Positions 36,840 to 44,490 of a DNA stretch of 55,050 nt are shown here, one piece after another. The DNA lies in NCBI RefSeq assembly GCF_900111795.1, contig NZ_FOJQ01000014.1, positions 1 to 55,050 on the forward strand, given 5' to 3'. The position numbers and the translations under genes were made by a program. Source of the DNA: Anoxybacillus pushchinoensis (lineage in GTDB: Bacteria > Bacillota > Bacilli > Bacillales > Anoxybacillaceae). Under the pieces are notes generated by a model. The model was not told the origin of the DNA and ran no database searches. It was given only the letters and a program-made list of their open reading frames with translations. Each line of letters opens with the position of its first letter. Position 1 is the stretch's first letter.

Positions 36840-36926
36840 ATGGGTATATTGTATATTTTTATTTTATGTGTTATTGAGTTAATCGGAGCACAGTTCGCCA
36901 TAGAAGCAGCTTCAAAGCGGAAGTAA
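36840..36926 (+). CDS. Small membrane peptide, 28 residues
   Basis: MGILYIFILCVIELIGAQFA followed by IEAASKRK: one transmembrane segment with a basic C-terminus. A near-perfect ribosome binding site (GGGAGGAG, seven bases before ATG) argues that it is translated. Family unknown. It lies after yhfC and before the second ORF-less element; it may be a regulatory peptide or a truncated gene. Confidence 0.5.
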   Translation: MGILYIFILCVIELIGAQFAIEAASKRK

Positions 36927-36943
36927 AAAGGGAGGATGGACAA

Positions 36944-37346
36944 GTCAACTACCCCAACTTAGCTAACGCTTGAAGTGAGGGCTTGCAAACTCCCCAGAAG
37001 TGCAAACGGACTTCGTCCTCCTTCCTTGACTTGGGGTTGCATCAGGGGCAGGTTGACGACTACCCAACGACGCAGGTCATGCCTGCATCGTTACCGATTC
37101 TCTCGGTGTGTCTGTTGGCAGTACTTGGCTTCCACACACAACAGACGGACCCACGTTCGATGTTTTACGGTTACAACGTTTCCTGTAACCAACTCCATAC
37201 ATCGAGTAGCAGTTATTGGAGTGCCTTTATTGAACGGTTTTCTCCACGCCTTTATTATATCATACACAAAAGAAAGGGGGAACGCGCATTCCTCTCCCAC
37301 TTACTCCCTTTGGTCGTTGAAGTGGGAGTCTCCTGCGCGAAATAGG
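36944..37346. mobile_element. ORF-less IS200/IS605-type element (PATE), copy 2, with structured RNA core
   Basis: Homologous over its whole length to 27116-27513. On the minus strand it begins after TTCAT with a stem CTCCCACTT/AAGTGGGAG and ends with GTAGTTGAC. Interior stems change in step with copy 1: CGATATAGG/CCTATGTCG becomes CGATGCAGG/CCTGCGTCG, and GGTTGCA/TGCAACC becomes GGTTACA/TGTAACC. The segment from about 36970 to 37080 is almost unchanged. It lies directly against the ATG of an aldo/keto reductase pseudogene. No protein is encoded. Confidence 0.75.
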
Positions 37347-37798
37347 ATGAAACAAATAAACATTGGTAACTTTGGGCTAATAGCCTCAGAAATTGTGTTA
37401 GGATGCATGCGAATTTAGTGACAAGCGGCATTCAAGCAAATACGCTATTTGATGGAGCAATGAACCGCGACGGACATATTTTAGAATATTATCGCCTAAA
37501 AAATATCACCCTCCAAGCATGGTCTCCGTTCCAATACGGCTTTTTCGAAGGAGTGTTTATTGACAACGAAAAATTTCCAGAAGTTAATGAAGTACTCGGA
37601 CAGCTAGCGGAGGAAAAAGGAGTAAGCAAGTCAGCGATTGCTGTCGCTTGGATTTTGCGCCATCCAGCGAACATGCAAGTGATCGTTGGCACAACAAACT
37701 CTGCTCGCTTAAAAGACATTTGCCAAGCAAGCCATGTGCAACTCTCTCGACAAGAGTGGTACGAAATCTATCGTACGGCAGGTCATCGGTTGCCGTAA
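37347..37798 (+). pseudogene. Aldo/keto reductase gene with large internal deletion
   Basis: N-terminal fragment MKQINIGNFGLIASEIVLGC MRI reaches a stop at 37416, and the next frame carries the C-terminal third (AMNRDGHILEYYRLKNITLQ, AWSPFQYGFFEGVFIDNEKF, EEKGVSKSAIAVAWILRHPA, VIVGTTNSARL) to 37798. A YdhF/YcsN-type reductase has about 300 residues, so roughly 150 are missing, including the catalytic Tyr and Lys. The element at 36944-37346 occupies its former 5' untranslated region. Confidence 0.82.
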
Positions 37799-37803
37799 TT
37801 GAC

Positions 37804-37843
37804 GAAAACACTTTTTTGGCGATTGCTGAAAAAGTGTTTTTTC
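37804..37843 (+). terminator. Terminator after the aldo/keto reductase remnant
   Basis: AACACTTTTT ... AAAAAGTGTT followed by TTTT. Confidence 0.8.
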
Positions 37844-37921
37844 ATTGCTTAAGCTCTGTCATCTTTTCATACCACCGTGCTAAAATAAGGGGGGATTATT
37901 TTTATACTGGGGGACTGAACG

Positions 37922-39610
37922 ATGACAATGACGACGAAGATTAAAACAGACATTGAAATTGCCCAAGAAACGAAATTAAAGCGCATTCAAGACATTGCAA
38001 GTGAACTGGATTTGTTAGAAGAAGAGATTGAACCGTATGGGCATTATAAAGCGAAAATTTCCCTTCATGCACTGAAGCGGTTAGCGACGAAACAAGATGG
38101 TAAAGTCATCTTAGTGACGTCGATTAATCCAACGCCAGCGGGAGAGGGAAAATCGACGGTCACTGTCGGGCTTGGTCAAGCATTACATAAAATGGGTAAA
38201 AAAGTGATAATTGCGATGCGGGAACCTTCCCTTGGTCCGACGATGGGAATAAAAGGCGGTGCGACAGGTGGAGGGTATTCACAAGTGTTGCCGATGGAAG
38301 ATATTAATTTGCACTTTACAGGAGACTTACATGCGATTACGACCGCGAACAACTCCTTAGCTGCGTTTATTGACAACCACATTCACCAAGGAAATGAATT
38401 ACGAATCGATACGCGCCGCATCGTTTGGAAGCGAGCAGTTGACTTGAATGACCGTGCACTACGTAAAGTCGTGGTCGGATTAGGCGGACCGACGCAAGGC
38501 GTGCCACGCGAGGACGGATTCGATATTACCGTTGCCTCTGAAATCATGGCGGTGTTTTGCTTAGCAACCGATTTGCAAGATTTAAAAAGACGTTTAGCAA
38601 AAATGGTTGTGGCATATAACGTGGATCGTCAACCTGTGACCGTAGCTGATCTTGGCGCCGAGGGAGCGCTCACGCTTTTACTAAAAGATGCATTAAAGCC
38701 GAATTTAGTCCAAACAGTAGAACATGTCCCTGCGCTTGTGCACGGTGGCCCGTTTGCCAATATTGCTCACGGATGCAATAGCGTTATCGCAACAAAAATG
38801 GCGCAAAAGCTTGGGGACTATGTTGTGACAGAGGCGGGATTTGGTGCGGATTTAGGTGCGGAGAAATTTTTACATATCAAAGCGCGCATGGCAGAAATTG
38901 AACCGAAAGCTGTTGTCATCGTCGCAACGATTCGGGCGTTAAAAATGCACGGTGGGGTAGGGAAACAACAGCTAGCGAGCGAAAATGTCGAAGCATTAAA
39001 AAAAGGATTAGCCAATTTAGAAAAACATATTGAAACGATTCAAGCGTTTGGCTTGCCTTTTGTTGTTGCGATTAACCGTTTCATGACTGATACAGAGAAG
39101 GAAATTCAAGCATTGACGGCATTTTGTGAGGAAAAAGGATATCCTGTGTCGTTAACGGAAGTGTGGGAAAAAGGTGGGGATGGCGGAATTGATTTAGCTC
39201 GTAAAGTACTGGAAGCGATTGAAAATACAAAAAGCACGTACACTCCGTTATACGAATTAGATGAACCGATTACGGATAAAATTCAAAAAATCGCGCGCAA
39301 TGTTTATGGTGCAAGCGACGTTTCTTTTTCTGACAAGGCGAAAAAGCAAATCGAACAATTTACATCGTTTGGGTGGGACAAGCTCCCGATTTGCATAGCA
39401 AAGACGCAATATTCGCTTTCCGATGACCCAACAAAGCTTGGCCGCCCGACCGATTTCACGATTACAGTGCGCGAATTAAAACCGTCGATTGGCGCTGGAT
39501 TTCTCGTCGCCTTAACAGGGGATGTCATGACGATGCCAGGCTTGCCGAAACAACCAGCAGCACTTCAGATGGATATCGACGAACATGGAAACGCACGCGG
39601 ACTTTTCTAA
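37922..39610 (+). CDS. fhs: Formate--tetrahydrofolate ligase
   Basis: 562 residues with the P-loop-like [38 protein letters not shown] and the FTHFS signature motifs. It makes 10-formyl-THF from formate, ATP and THF for purine and formyl-Met synthesis. GGGGGA precedes ATG 37922. Length and motifs are complete. It appears monocistronic, with a terminator at 39629-39662. Confidence 0.97.
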   Translation: MTMTTKIKTDIEIAQETKLKRIQDIASELDLLEEEIEPYGHYKAKISLHALKRLATKQDGKVILVTSINPTPAGEGKSTVTVGLGQALHKMGKKVIIAMREPSLGPTMGIKGGATGGGYSQVLPMEDINLHFTGDLHAITTANNSLAAFIDNHIHQGNELRIDTRRIVWKRAVDLNDRALRKVVVGLGGPTQGVPREDGFDITVASEIMAVFCLATDLQDLKRRLAKMVVAYNVDRQPVTVADLGAEGALTLLLKDALKPNLVQTVEHVPALVHGGPFANIAHGCNSVIATKMAQKLGDYVVTEAGFGADLGAEKFLHIKARMAEIEPKAVVIVATIRALKMHGGVGKQQLASENVEALKKGLANLEKHIETIQAFGLPFVVAINRFMTDTEKEIQALTAFCEEKGYPVSLTEVWEKGGDGGIDLARKVLEAIENTKSTYTPLYELDEPITDKIQKIARNVYGASDVSFSDKAKKQIEQFTSFGWDKLPICIAKTQYSLSDDPTKLGRPTDFTITVRELKPSIGAGFLVALTGDVMTMPGLPKQPAALQMDIDEHGNARGLF

Positions 39611-39628
39611 AGGATCAATTAGGAGAAC

Positions 39629-39662
39629 AAGTGCCTTATCAGTAAGATAGGGCGCTTTTTTA
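39629..39662 (+). terminator. Terminator of fhs
   Basis: AAGTGCCTTATC-AGTAA-GATAGGGCGCTT followed by TTTT. Confidence 0.85.
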
Positions 39663-39678
39663 TAAACAGGCAAAAAAA

Positions 39679-39706
39679 TTGAAAGATTGACAGAAGGTAT
39701 TATAAT
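39679..39706 (+). promoter_or_regulatory. Sigma-A promoter of the MFS gene
   Basis: TTGAAA (39679-39684), 16-bp spacer, TATAAT (39701-39706), 37 bp before the start codon. Confidence 0.65.
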
Positions 39707-39742
39707 GTAAATATTCAATTTGTTTTCTAGGGAGAGAGGAAG

Positions 39743-40933
39743 ATGCAAGCAAGTGTTGAACAACGCACAAATATGCAAACAGTCGTTTATCCGATTTTAA
39801 TTGCCATTAGTATTGGTCATTTATTGAATGATGCTATGCAAGCTGTGGTGCCAGCGCTATTTCCGATTTTAGAATCATCCATGCGCTTATCTTATACACA
39901 AATTGGTTGGATTGCATTTACGCTGAATATGACTTCGTCTATCCTACAGCCGGTTGTCGGATTGTTTTCCGATCGGTATCCATCGCCGAGCTTTTTGCCG
40001 CTTAGTATGGGAGCGAGCCTATTAGGTATGATTGGATTAGCGTTTGCACCTAATTTTTTCTTTGTGTTATTGTCCGTTTTATTCATTGGATTTGGTTCAG
40101 CTATATTTCATCCAGAAGGTTCGCGCGTCGTTTATTTTGCCGCTCGGGCGAGAAGGGGGTTCGCTCAATCCATTTATCAACTTGGCGGAAATACAGGCAA
40201 CGCTCTTGCACCATTGTTTACAGCGCTCATTTTTGTTCCATTTGGTCAAAAGGGAGCAGGTTGGTTTGTCATTGTTGCGGCGCTTGGGATGGTTGTTTTA
40301 TTTTGGGTGTCGAAGTGGTATGCTGTTCAATTGCATCAAGTGAACGAACGCCGAAAGGAAACGATGGAAGAAAAGAAACAAATAAGTCAAAAGATTATAT
40401 TTGCACTTATTCTCCTAGTTCTTTTAGTATTTGCACGCTCATGGTATTATGCAGGAATTTCGAATTACTATCAGTTTTACTTAATGAAGTATTACGGTAT
40501 TTCTATTCGTCAAGCGCAACTTTATTTGTTTGTTTTTATGATTGCTGGAGCGATCGGTACCGTTTTTGGCGGTCCGCTTGCTGATCGATTTGGGAGACGA
40601 AATTTAATTTTTGCATCCACGCTCGGTACGGCACCGTTTGCGCTCATTTTGCCATATGTGCCACTTCATTTTGTTTTGCCAATTGTTTTTGTTACAGGCT
40701 TTATTTTATCGTCTAGTTTTGCTACGTTTGTCGTCTATGCACAAGAATTGCTTCCAGGAAATGTTGGGATGGCTTCAGGATTAATTGTTGGTCTTGCGTT
40801 TGGGATGGGGGCGCTTGGAGCGGTTGCACTTGGAAAAATTGCTGATGTGTATACGTTAAAAACACTTATGGTTATGTGTAGTTTCCTTCCCTTATTTGGT
40901 GTCTTGACATTTTGGCTACCTAAGGAAACGTAA
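39743..40933 (+). CDS. MFS transporter, fosmidomycin-resistance (Fsr) type
   Basis: 396 residues with twelve predicted membrane segments. SIGHLLNDAMQAVVPALFPI, FSDRYPSPSFLPLSMG, GSAIFHPEGSRVVYFAA and GPLADRFGRRNLIF are typical of the Fsr family of drug exporters. Real substrates of chromosomal copies are rarely known. It is transcribed alone between a good promoter and a terminator. Confidence 0.88.
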   Translation: MQASVEQRTNMQTVVYPILIAISIGHLLNDAMQAVVPALFPILESSMRLSYTQIGWIAFTLNMTSSILQPVVGLFSDRYPSPSFLPLSMGASLLGMIGLAFAPNFFFVLLSVLFIGFGSAIFHPEGSRVVYFAARARRGFAQSIYQLGGNTGNALAPLFTALIFVPFGQKGAGWFVIVAALGMVVLFWVSKWYAVQLHQVNERRKETMEEKKQISQKIIFALILLVLLVFARSWYYAGISNYYQFYLMKYYGISIRQAQLYLFVFMIAGAIGTVFGGPLADRFGRRNLIFASTLGTAPFALILPYVPLHFVLPIVFVTGFILSSSFATFVVYAQELLPGNVGMASGLIVGLAFGMGALGAVALGKIADVYTLKTLMVMCSFLPLFGVLTFWLPKET

Positions 40934-40954
40934 GTATCGCTTGTGGCTATACAG

Positions 40955-40989
40955 ATGCCCGTTCAATAAGGCGAACGGGCATTTTTTCT
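40955..40989 (+). terminator. Terminator of the MFS gene
   Basis: ATGCCCGTTC-AATAAGGC-GAACGGGCAT followed by TTTTTC. Confidence 0.9.
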
Positions 40990-41090
40990 TTTTGGGACTG
41001 TGTAAAAAGGTCATGCATTCGCATGTTAAAGTAATGAAAAAGCATATAGACATCAATCCAGCTTGCCCGTTTTTCTAGGCAAGTTGGCAA

Positions 41091-41795
41091 CTATGGTAAG
41101 TCGATAAGCATAAATTGGCTATCCGCTTTTGCGGTAATATGCAATATTGGCGTATTTGTTATACGGGCGGCGTCACGACGGTGTAATATCGTTTCGTCGT
41201 TTAACGTAATCTCCCCCTCGATAACAAACAAATATATTCGACGTCCTTCTTGTTGTTGGAATGTAACGTGCTGGTTACTTTCTAGATTAGATAAATACAT
41301 CGTTATGTCTTGATGAATGTAGGCAACTTCATTTCCGGCCTGTGTTTTCGAAACAATAGGCAATAAACGGTTCTTCATTTTTTGAATATCGTATGAAACT
41401 TGTTCATATGACGGGGTAAGGCCGCGTGCTTCAGGTAGAAACCAAAGTTGTAGAAGATTGACTTCTTCTGTAGCAGATGGATTCATTTCTGAATGTACAA
41501 TGCCTGTTCCGGCTGTCATCCGTTGTACTTCACCGAATGAAATGATGCGATGATTGCCTAGATTATCGTGATGTTCGAGCTGTCCCTTTAAGACGACTGT
41601 CACAATCTCCATTTCTTGATGAGGGTGCGCTCCAAAACCACGTTGTGGCGCGATGATATCATCATTAAATACGCGTAATGGACCAAAGTGCATATTGTTT
41701 CGATCAAAGTATTCAGCGAATGAAAAACTAAAATAGCTTTGTAGCCAACCGTGGTTTGATTGAAACCGTTTATGTCCAGGATATACATGAATCAT
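41091..41795 (-). CDS. Pirin family protein
   Basis: 234 residues, bicupin fold: FNDDIIAPQRGFGAHPHQEM with the metal ligands H-P-H-Q-E-M-E and GTGIVHSEMNPS. Pirins bind Fe or other metals and some are quercetin 2,3-dioxygenases; others respond to redox stress. It sits downstream of doxX and mhqR on the same strand, suggesting quinone or catechol stress. AAAGGAGA precedes the ATG. Confidence 0.86.
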   Translation of the reverse strand: MIHVYPGHKRFQSNHGWLQSYFSFSFAEYFDRNNMHFGPLRVFNDDIIAPQRGFGAHPHQEMEIVTVVLKGQLEHHDNLGNHRIISFGEVQRMTAGTGIVHSEMNPSATEEVNLLQLWFLPEARGLTPSYEQVSYDIQKMKNRLLPIVSKTQAGNEVAYIHQDITMYLSNLESNQHVTFQQQEGRRIYLFVIEGEITLNDETILHRRDAARITNTPILHITAKADSQFMLIDLP

Positions 41796-41825
41796 GGAAC
41801 AATCTCCTTTCTTACTTTATGAGTC

Positions 41826-42224
41826 TTACTTTATGAGTGCATCGAGTGAATAGTCGCCTGCACCGATGAGCGCGATACCGATCACAACAACAATCAAAAT
41901 AAAGTTGTACTCAAAGCCATTTTGAGTGACCCAAAATCCGTTCGGAGCGTGCACTTTTACGATAGCGACGACCATTGTAGCAGCGAGCAACAAAGCTGCA
42001 AATGGGGTGAACAGCCCGAGGGCAAACAACAATCCCCCAACGAACTCCGCTAGGCCAGCAATGAGTGCCATTGTCACTCCCGGTTTTAACCCAATGGACT
42101 CAAGCCACCCACCTGTTCCTTTTAAGCCGTATCCCCCGAACCATCCAAACAACTTTTGAGCCCCATGACCGACAAACGTTAAACCAACAGCGAAACGAAT
42201 AAGTAAAATACCAATGTGCATCAT
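41826..42224 (-). CDS. DoxX family membrane protein (MhqP-like)
   Basis: 131 residues with four membrane helices: LLIRFAVGLTFVGHGAQKLF, MALIAGLAEFVGGLLFALGL and GDYSLDALIK are DoxX features. In B. subtilis the DoxX protein MhqP belongs to the MhqR regulon for methylhydroquinone resistance. The ATG at 42224 has AAAGGAGAG upstream, better than the frame's first Met at 42257. An MhqR-type operator lies at 42244-42261, just upstream. Confidence 0.84.
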   Translation of the reverse strand: MMHIGILLIRFAVGLTFVGHGAQKLFGWFGGYGLKGTGGWLESIGLKPGVTMALIAGLAEFVGGLLFALGLFTPFAALLLAATMVVAIVKVHAPNGFWVTQNGFEYNFILIVVVIGIALIGAGDYSLDALIK

Positions 42225-42243
42225 GATGATCTCTCCTTTCATA

Positions 42244-42261
42244 TATCTTGATTTCAAGATA
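42244..42261 (-). promoter_or_regulatory. MhqR-type operator upstream of doxX
   Basis: TATCTTGATTTCAAGATA, an almost perfect palindrome, identical except one central base to the one at 42735-42752 upstream of the MarR gene. Confidence 0.75.
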
Positions 42262-42280
42262 AAAGTTGTGCGATAGGCCT

Positions 42281-42721
42281 TTAGAAAGGCGACAATGAAA
42301 GACCTATCTTTTTGAGCAAGTGAATAGCTAATTCTTTTTCCTCTGTAGATAAAGAACGGAAAATATCCGACATTCTTTGGGCGTGTTGCGGAAAAATGTG
42401 ATCCATTAGTGCTTTTCCTTCGTCAGTAATAACAGCGTACGTAATGCGCCGATCTTTTTCACAACGTTGCCGGACAATATATCCTTTTTCTTCGAGTTTG
42501 TCGACGACATATGTCATACTTCCACTAGTGAGTAAAATTTTGTCACCTATTTGTTGAATCGGTTGCGCTCCTTTATGATATAACAAGTCGAGAACACCGA
42601 ATTCTGTTGGGTTTAGTCCGTAACGTTGGATGTCATGCTTAACATGTTCGGATACGGCTTTATGTGCCCTAGAAAGAACAACGAATAGTTTTAACGATAA
42701 TGTTTGCTCGTTTTGATTCAT
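42281..42721 (-). CDS. mhqR: MarR-family repressor, MhqR-like
   Basis: 146 residues, winged helix: LSLKLFVVLSRAHKAVSEHV, YGLNPTEFGVLDLLYHKGAQ, PIQQIGDKILLTSGSMTYVV and KKIGLSLSPF closely follow B. subtilis MhqR (YkvE). MhqR represses genes for dioxygenases and DoxX-type proteins and responds to quinones. ATG 42721 has AAAGG at 9 bases; upstream TTG/ATG alternatives are too close to it. Palindromic operators in front of this gene and of doxX imply autorepression and control of the doxX-pirin group. Confidence 0.86.
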   Translation of the reverse strand: MNQNEQTLSLKLFVVLSRAHKAVSEHVKHDIQRYGLNPTEFGVLDLLYHKGAQPIQQIGDKILLTSGSMTYVVDKLEEKGYIVRQRCEKDRRITYAVITDEGKALMDHIFPQHAQRMSDIFRSLSTEEKELAIHLLKKIGLSLSPF

Positions 42722-42734
42722 ACGCATCAACCTT

Positions 42735-42752
42735 TATCTTGACTTCAAGATA
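42735..42752 (-). promoter_or_regulatory. MhqR-type operator upstream of mhqR
   Basis: TATCTTGACTTCAAGATA. Its partner at 42244-42261 shares 17 of 18 bases. They are the only two copies noticed in the window. Confidence 0.75.
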
Positions 42753-42900
42753 ATTATAAACTTACGAAAAGTAAGTTGTCAACGATTAATATGTCATCAT
42801 TTGTTCAAAAAATTCCATCGTCAAGTGATTTGTAGCACAACTTGAATTTTATGTAAGACATTATGATAGATGTGAAGGAAAAATGAAAAGAGGTGAGAAA

Positions 42901-42978
42901 ATGAAACAGTCACTATTTATTTTTTTACTTAGTGCCGTTATAGGCTTGGCGGGAGGATATACATATTCAAGTCCCTGA
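42901..42978 (+). pseudogene. 5' stub of an unknown membrane or exported protein gene
   Basis: MKQSLFIFLLSAVIGLAGGY TYSSP then stop: a signal peptide or first membrane helix behind a strong AGAGGTGAG ribosome binding site. The frame ends at the junction with the truncated DUF2249 gene on the other strand. The parent gene cannot be identified from the stub. Confidence 0.5.
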
Positions 42979-43058
42979 ACAGCATCCATAATCTTTTGGA
43001 ATGGTTCTAATTTTTTCTGCAAATCATCACGAACATCTAACTCCACGATTTTTCCCAT
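42973..43058 (-). pseudogene. 5' stub of a DUF2249 gene
   Basis: From ATG 43058 the minus strand reads MGKIVELDVRDDLQKKLEPF then QKIMDAVQGL, the start of DUF2249 proteins (small TusA-like proteins often found with hemerythrin/ric and denitrification genes). It loses similarity at ~42975, where the facing stub begins. A Crp/Fnr box lies upstream at 43119-43134. Confidence 0.65.
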
Positions 43059-43118
43059 CACGCCCACCCTTTCATCTTCTTTTCATTTTCTATGATAGTC
43101 ATTTTCATTCACGAACGT

Positions 43119-43134
43119 TGTGATCTTGATCACA
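43119..43134 (-). promoter_or_regulatory. Crp/Fnr box upstream of the DUF2249 stub
   Basis: TGTGATCTTGATCACA, a perfect palindrome. A minus-strand -10 TATCAT (43097-43092) places the start point near 43085, with the box centred at about -41.5, the class II activator position. It overlaps the end of the fnr-like gene. Confidence 0.75.
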
Positions 43135-43828
43135 GGTTATAAAAGATCTCTTTTTCCAACTTTTCTGCATCAATTAAATAGTAGCCATTGTCATCAAGAT
43201 CGATAAACCCCTTACGTTTCAAGTGGCTGAGCGTACGACTCATTGTTTCGCGCGATGTTCCAATCATATTGGCGAGTTCACGGTTGGTAAAATGTGTCGT
43301 TAAGCGATGATGGCGCCCTTGCAAGACCGCGTTTGTTCTCGAGAGCCGCAAGAGAAGCAAAATAATTTGTTCGTACGTATTATGGAGAATTTGTTCTTCT
43401 AAGCGATTTTGCAAGTCGATAATTTTTTCACCCATAACGCGGAATAATTTTATACATAGTTCTGGATAGGAAATAAGCGTCTGTTCAAAGTCAGCTATGG
43501 GAATGGAGATGAGTGTTGCTTCTTCCATCACTTCCGCATGAGCTGGATAGCTCCCTCGACGGAAAAAACCAGCGTGAGGGAACATCTCGCCCGTTTGTAA
43601 AATTGATACAATTTGCTCTTTTCCGCTTGCGTCTGTTTTATAAATTTTGATCGTCCCGGATTGAATAAAAAAAACTCGCTCTAGTGGATCGGCTTGCATA
43701 AAGACAAATGTCCGTGGTTTATAGATGCGCACTTGAGAAATCTTAACGATTGCTTCAAGTTCTTGATCAGATAATTCCCGAAAAAGCACGACATTTTTCA
43801 GCCTCGTTTTAATCCAATCACCCATCAT
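43130..43828 (-). CDS. Crp/Fnr family transcriptional regulator
   Basis: 232 residues: a cyclic-nucleotide-binding-like sensor domain (VFFIQSGTIKIYKTDASGKE), a dimerisation helix and a Crp-type HTH (TTHFTNRELANMIGTSRETM then SRTLSHLKRKGF). The recognition helix RETMSR has the Glu and Arg that contact TGTGA. Only one Cys is present (Cys in PELCIKL), so it lacks the [4Fe-4S] ligands of Fnr; it may sense NO or haem (Dnr/NnrR-like) or another ligand. It is flanked by TGTGA-N6-TCAYA boxes including two upstream of itself. Adjacent ric suggests a role in nitrosative or low-oxygen stress. Confidence 0.86.
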   Translation of the reverse strand: MMGDWIKTRLKNVVLFRELSDQELEAIVKISQVRIYKPRTFVFMQADPLERVFFIQSGTIKIYKTDASGKEQIVSILQTGEMFPHAGFFRRGSYPAHAEVMEEATLISIPIADFEQTLISYPELCIKLFRVMGEKIIDLQNRLEEQILHNTYEQIILLLLRLSRTNAVLQGRHHRLTTHFTNRELANMIGTSRETMSRTLSHLKRKGFIDLDDNGYYLIDAEKLEKEIFYNL

Positions 43829-43887
43829 ATCGTCCGCTCCTTATAGAATTTCTAAGCAAGATTTTACGTTGTTTTCTATTGAAAAGC

Positions 43888-43933
43888 TGTGACAAGAATC
43901 ATAACTTTTTGTGAATATGTGATAAAAATCATA
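43888..43933 (-). promoter_or_regulatory. Two Crp/Fnr-like boxes upstream of the regulator gene
   Basis: TGTGACAAGAATCATA (43888-43903) and TGTGATAAAAATCATA (43918-43933). A minus-strand TAAAAT at 43866-43861 gives a start point near 43854, putting the proximal box at -41.5, consistent with autoregulation. Confidence 0.65.
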
Positions 43934-44029
43934 ACAAATGTTTGCGATACCCCACATAACATCTGTTTTTTAAGCGCTACAATTAGGAACGAAATGAACG
44001 AAAAAGGGCAGTGTAAAAATGTGATAAAA

Positions 44030-44340
44030 TTTATGATTTTTTTCCGGAATTCTGTATGATGAGGAGAACAGCAACGCCTAGAATTATTGTAGGTGGGATT
44101 GCCTCTTTGCGTTTTGATTGGATTGTTAGCCGATCCTTTTCGCAAAAAAAAGGTATTAATTGTAAGAATGTTATTAACGACAGTTTTACCTCTTTGAGGC
44201 TGGTGATTGTTGAAGGGTAGTTTACCGCAAATTTATGAACACGGTTCATATGTTGGTATAGTTTTTATTTTTTCGTATATGGCCGTTTATGCGACTTGTG
44301 TATGTGTGAAATATTCCACTTTATTACTTGAATAGATGAT
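44030..44340. pseudogene. Degenerate membrane-transporter-like sequence
   Basis: Short plus-strand stretches resemble pieces of an MFS-type transporter: GLPLCVLIGLLADPFRKKKV then LIVRMLLTTVLPL, and further on LPQIYEHGSYVGIVFIFSYM ending at 44335. Frames change and no start is present. The identification is tentative. Apart from the terminator at 44384, nothing else was found between 43934 and 44490. Confidence 0.35.
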
Positions 44341-44383
44341 ATGTTGTATATTGTGGAATGGGGGAGAGAAAAACTATGGATGA

Positions 44384-44420
44384 GGTGCCCAAAGAGTATT
44401 TGGACACCCTATTTTATTTT
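44384..44420 (+). terminator. Terminator-like hairpin
   Basis: GGTGCCCAAA-GAGTA-TTTGGACACC followed by CTATTTTATTTTT. Confidence 0.65.
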
Positions 44421-44490
44421 TCATGATTATACACGCGTTATTATCAATTAATAAACAAATTTTCCAGACGATTTATCGTGTCCTTAAATA

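Noticed and set aside
36975-37418. 147- and 120-residue ORFs over ORF-less element copy 2
   Set aside because: They lie over the structured RNA core and hairpin ends, in different frames from copy 1, with no ribosome binding site.
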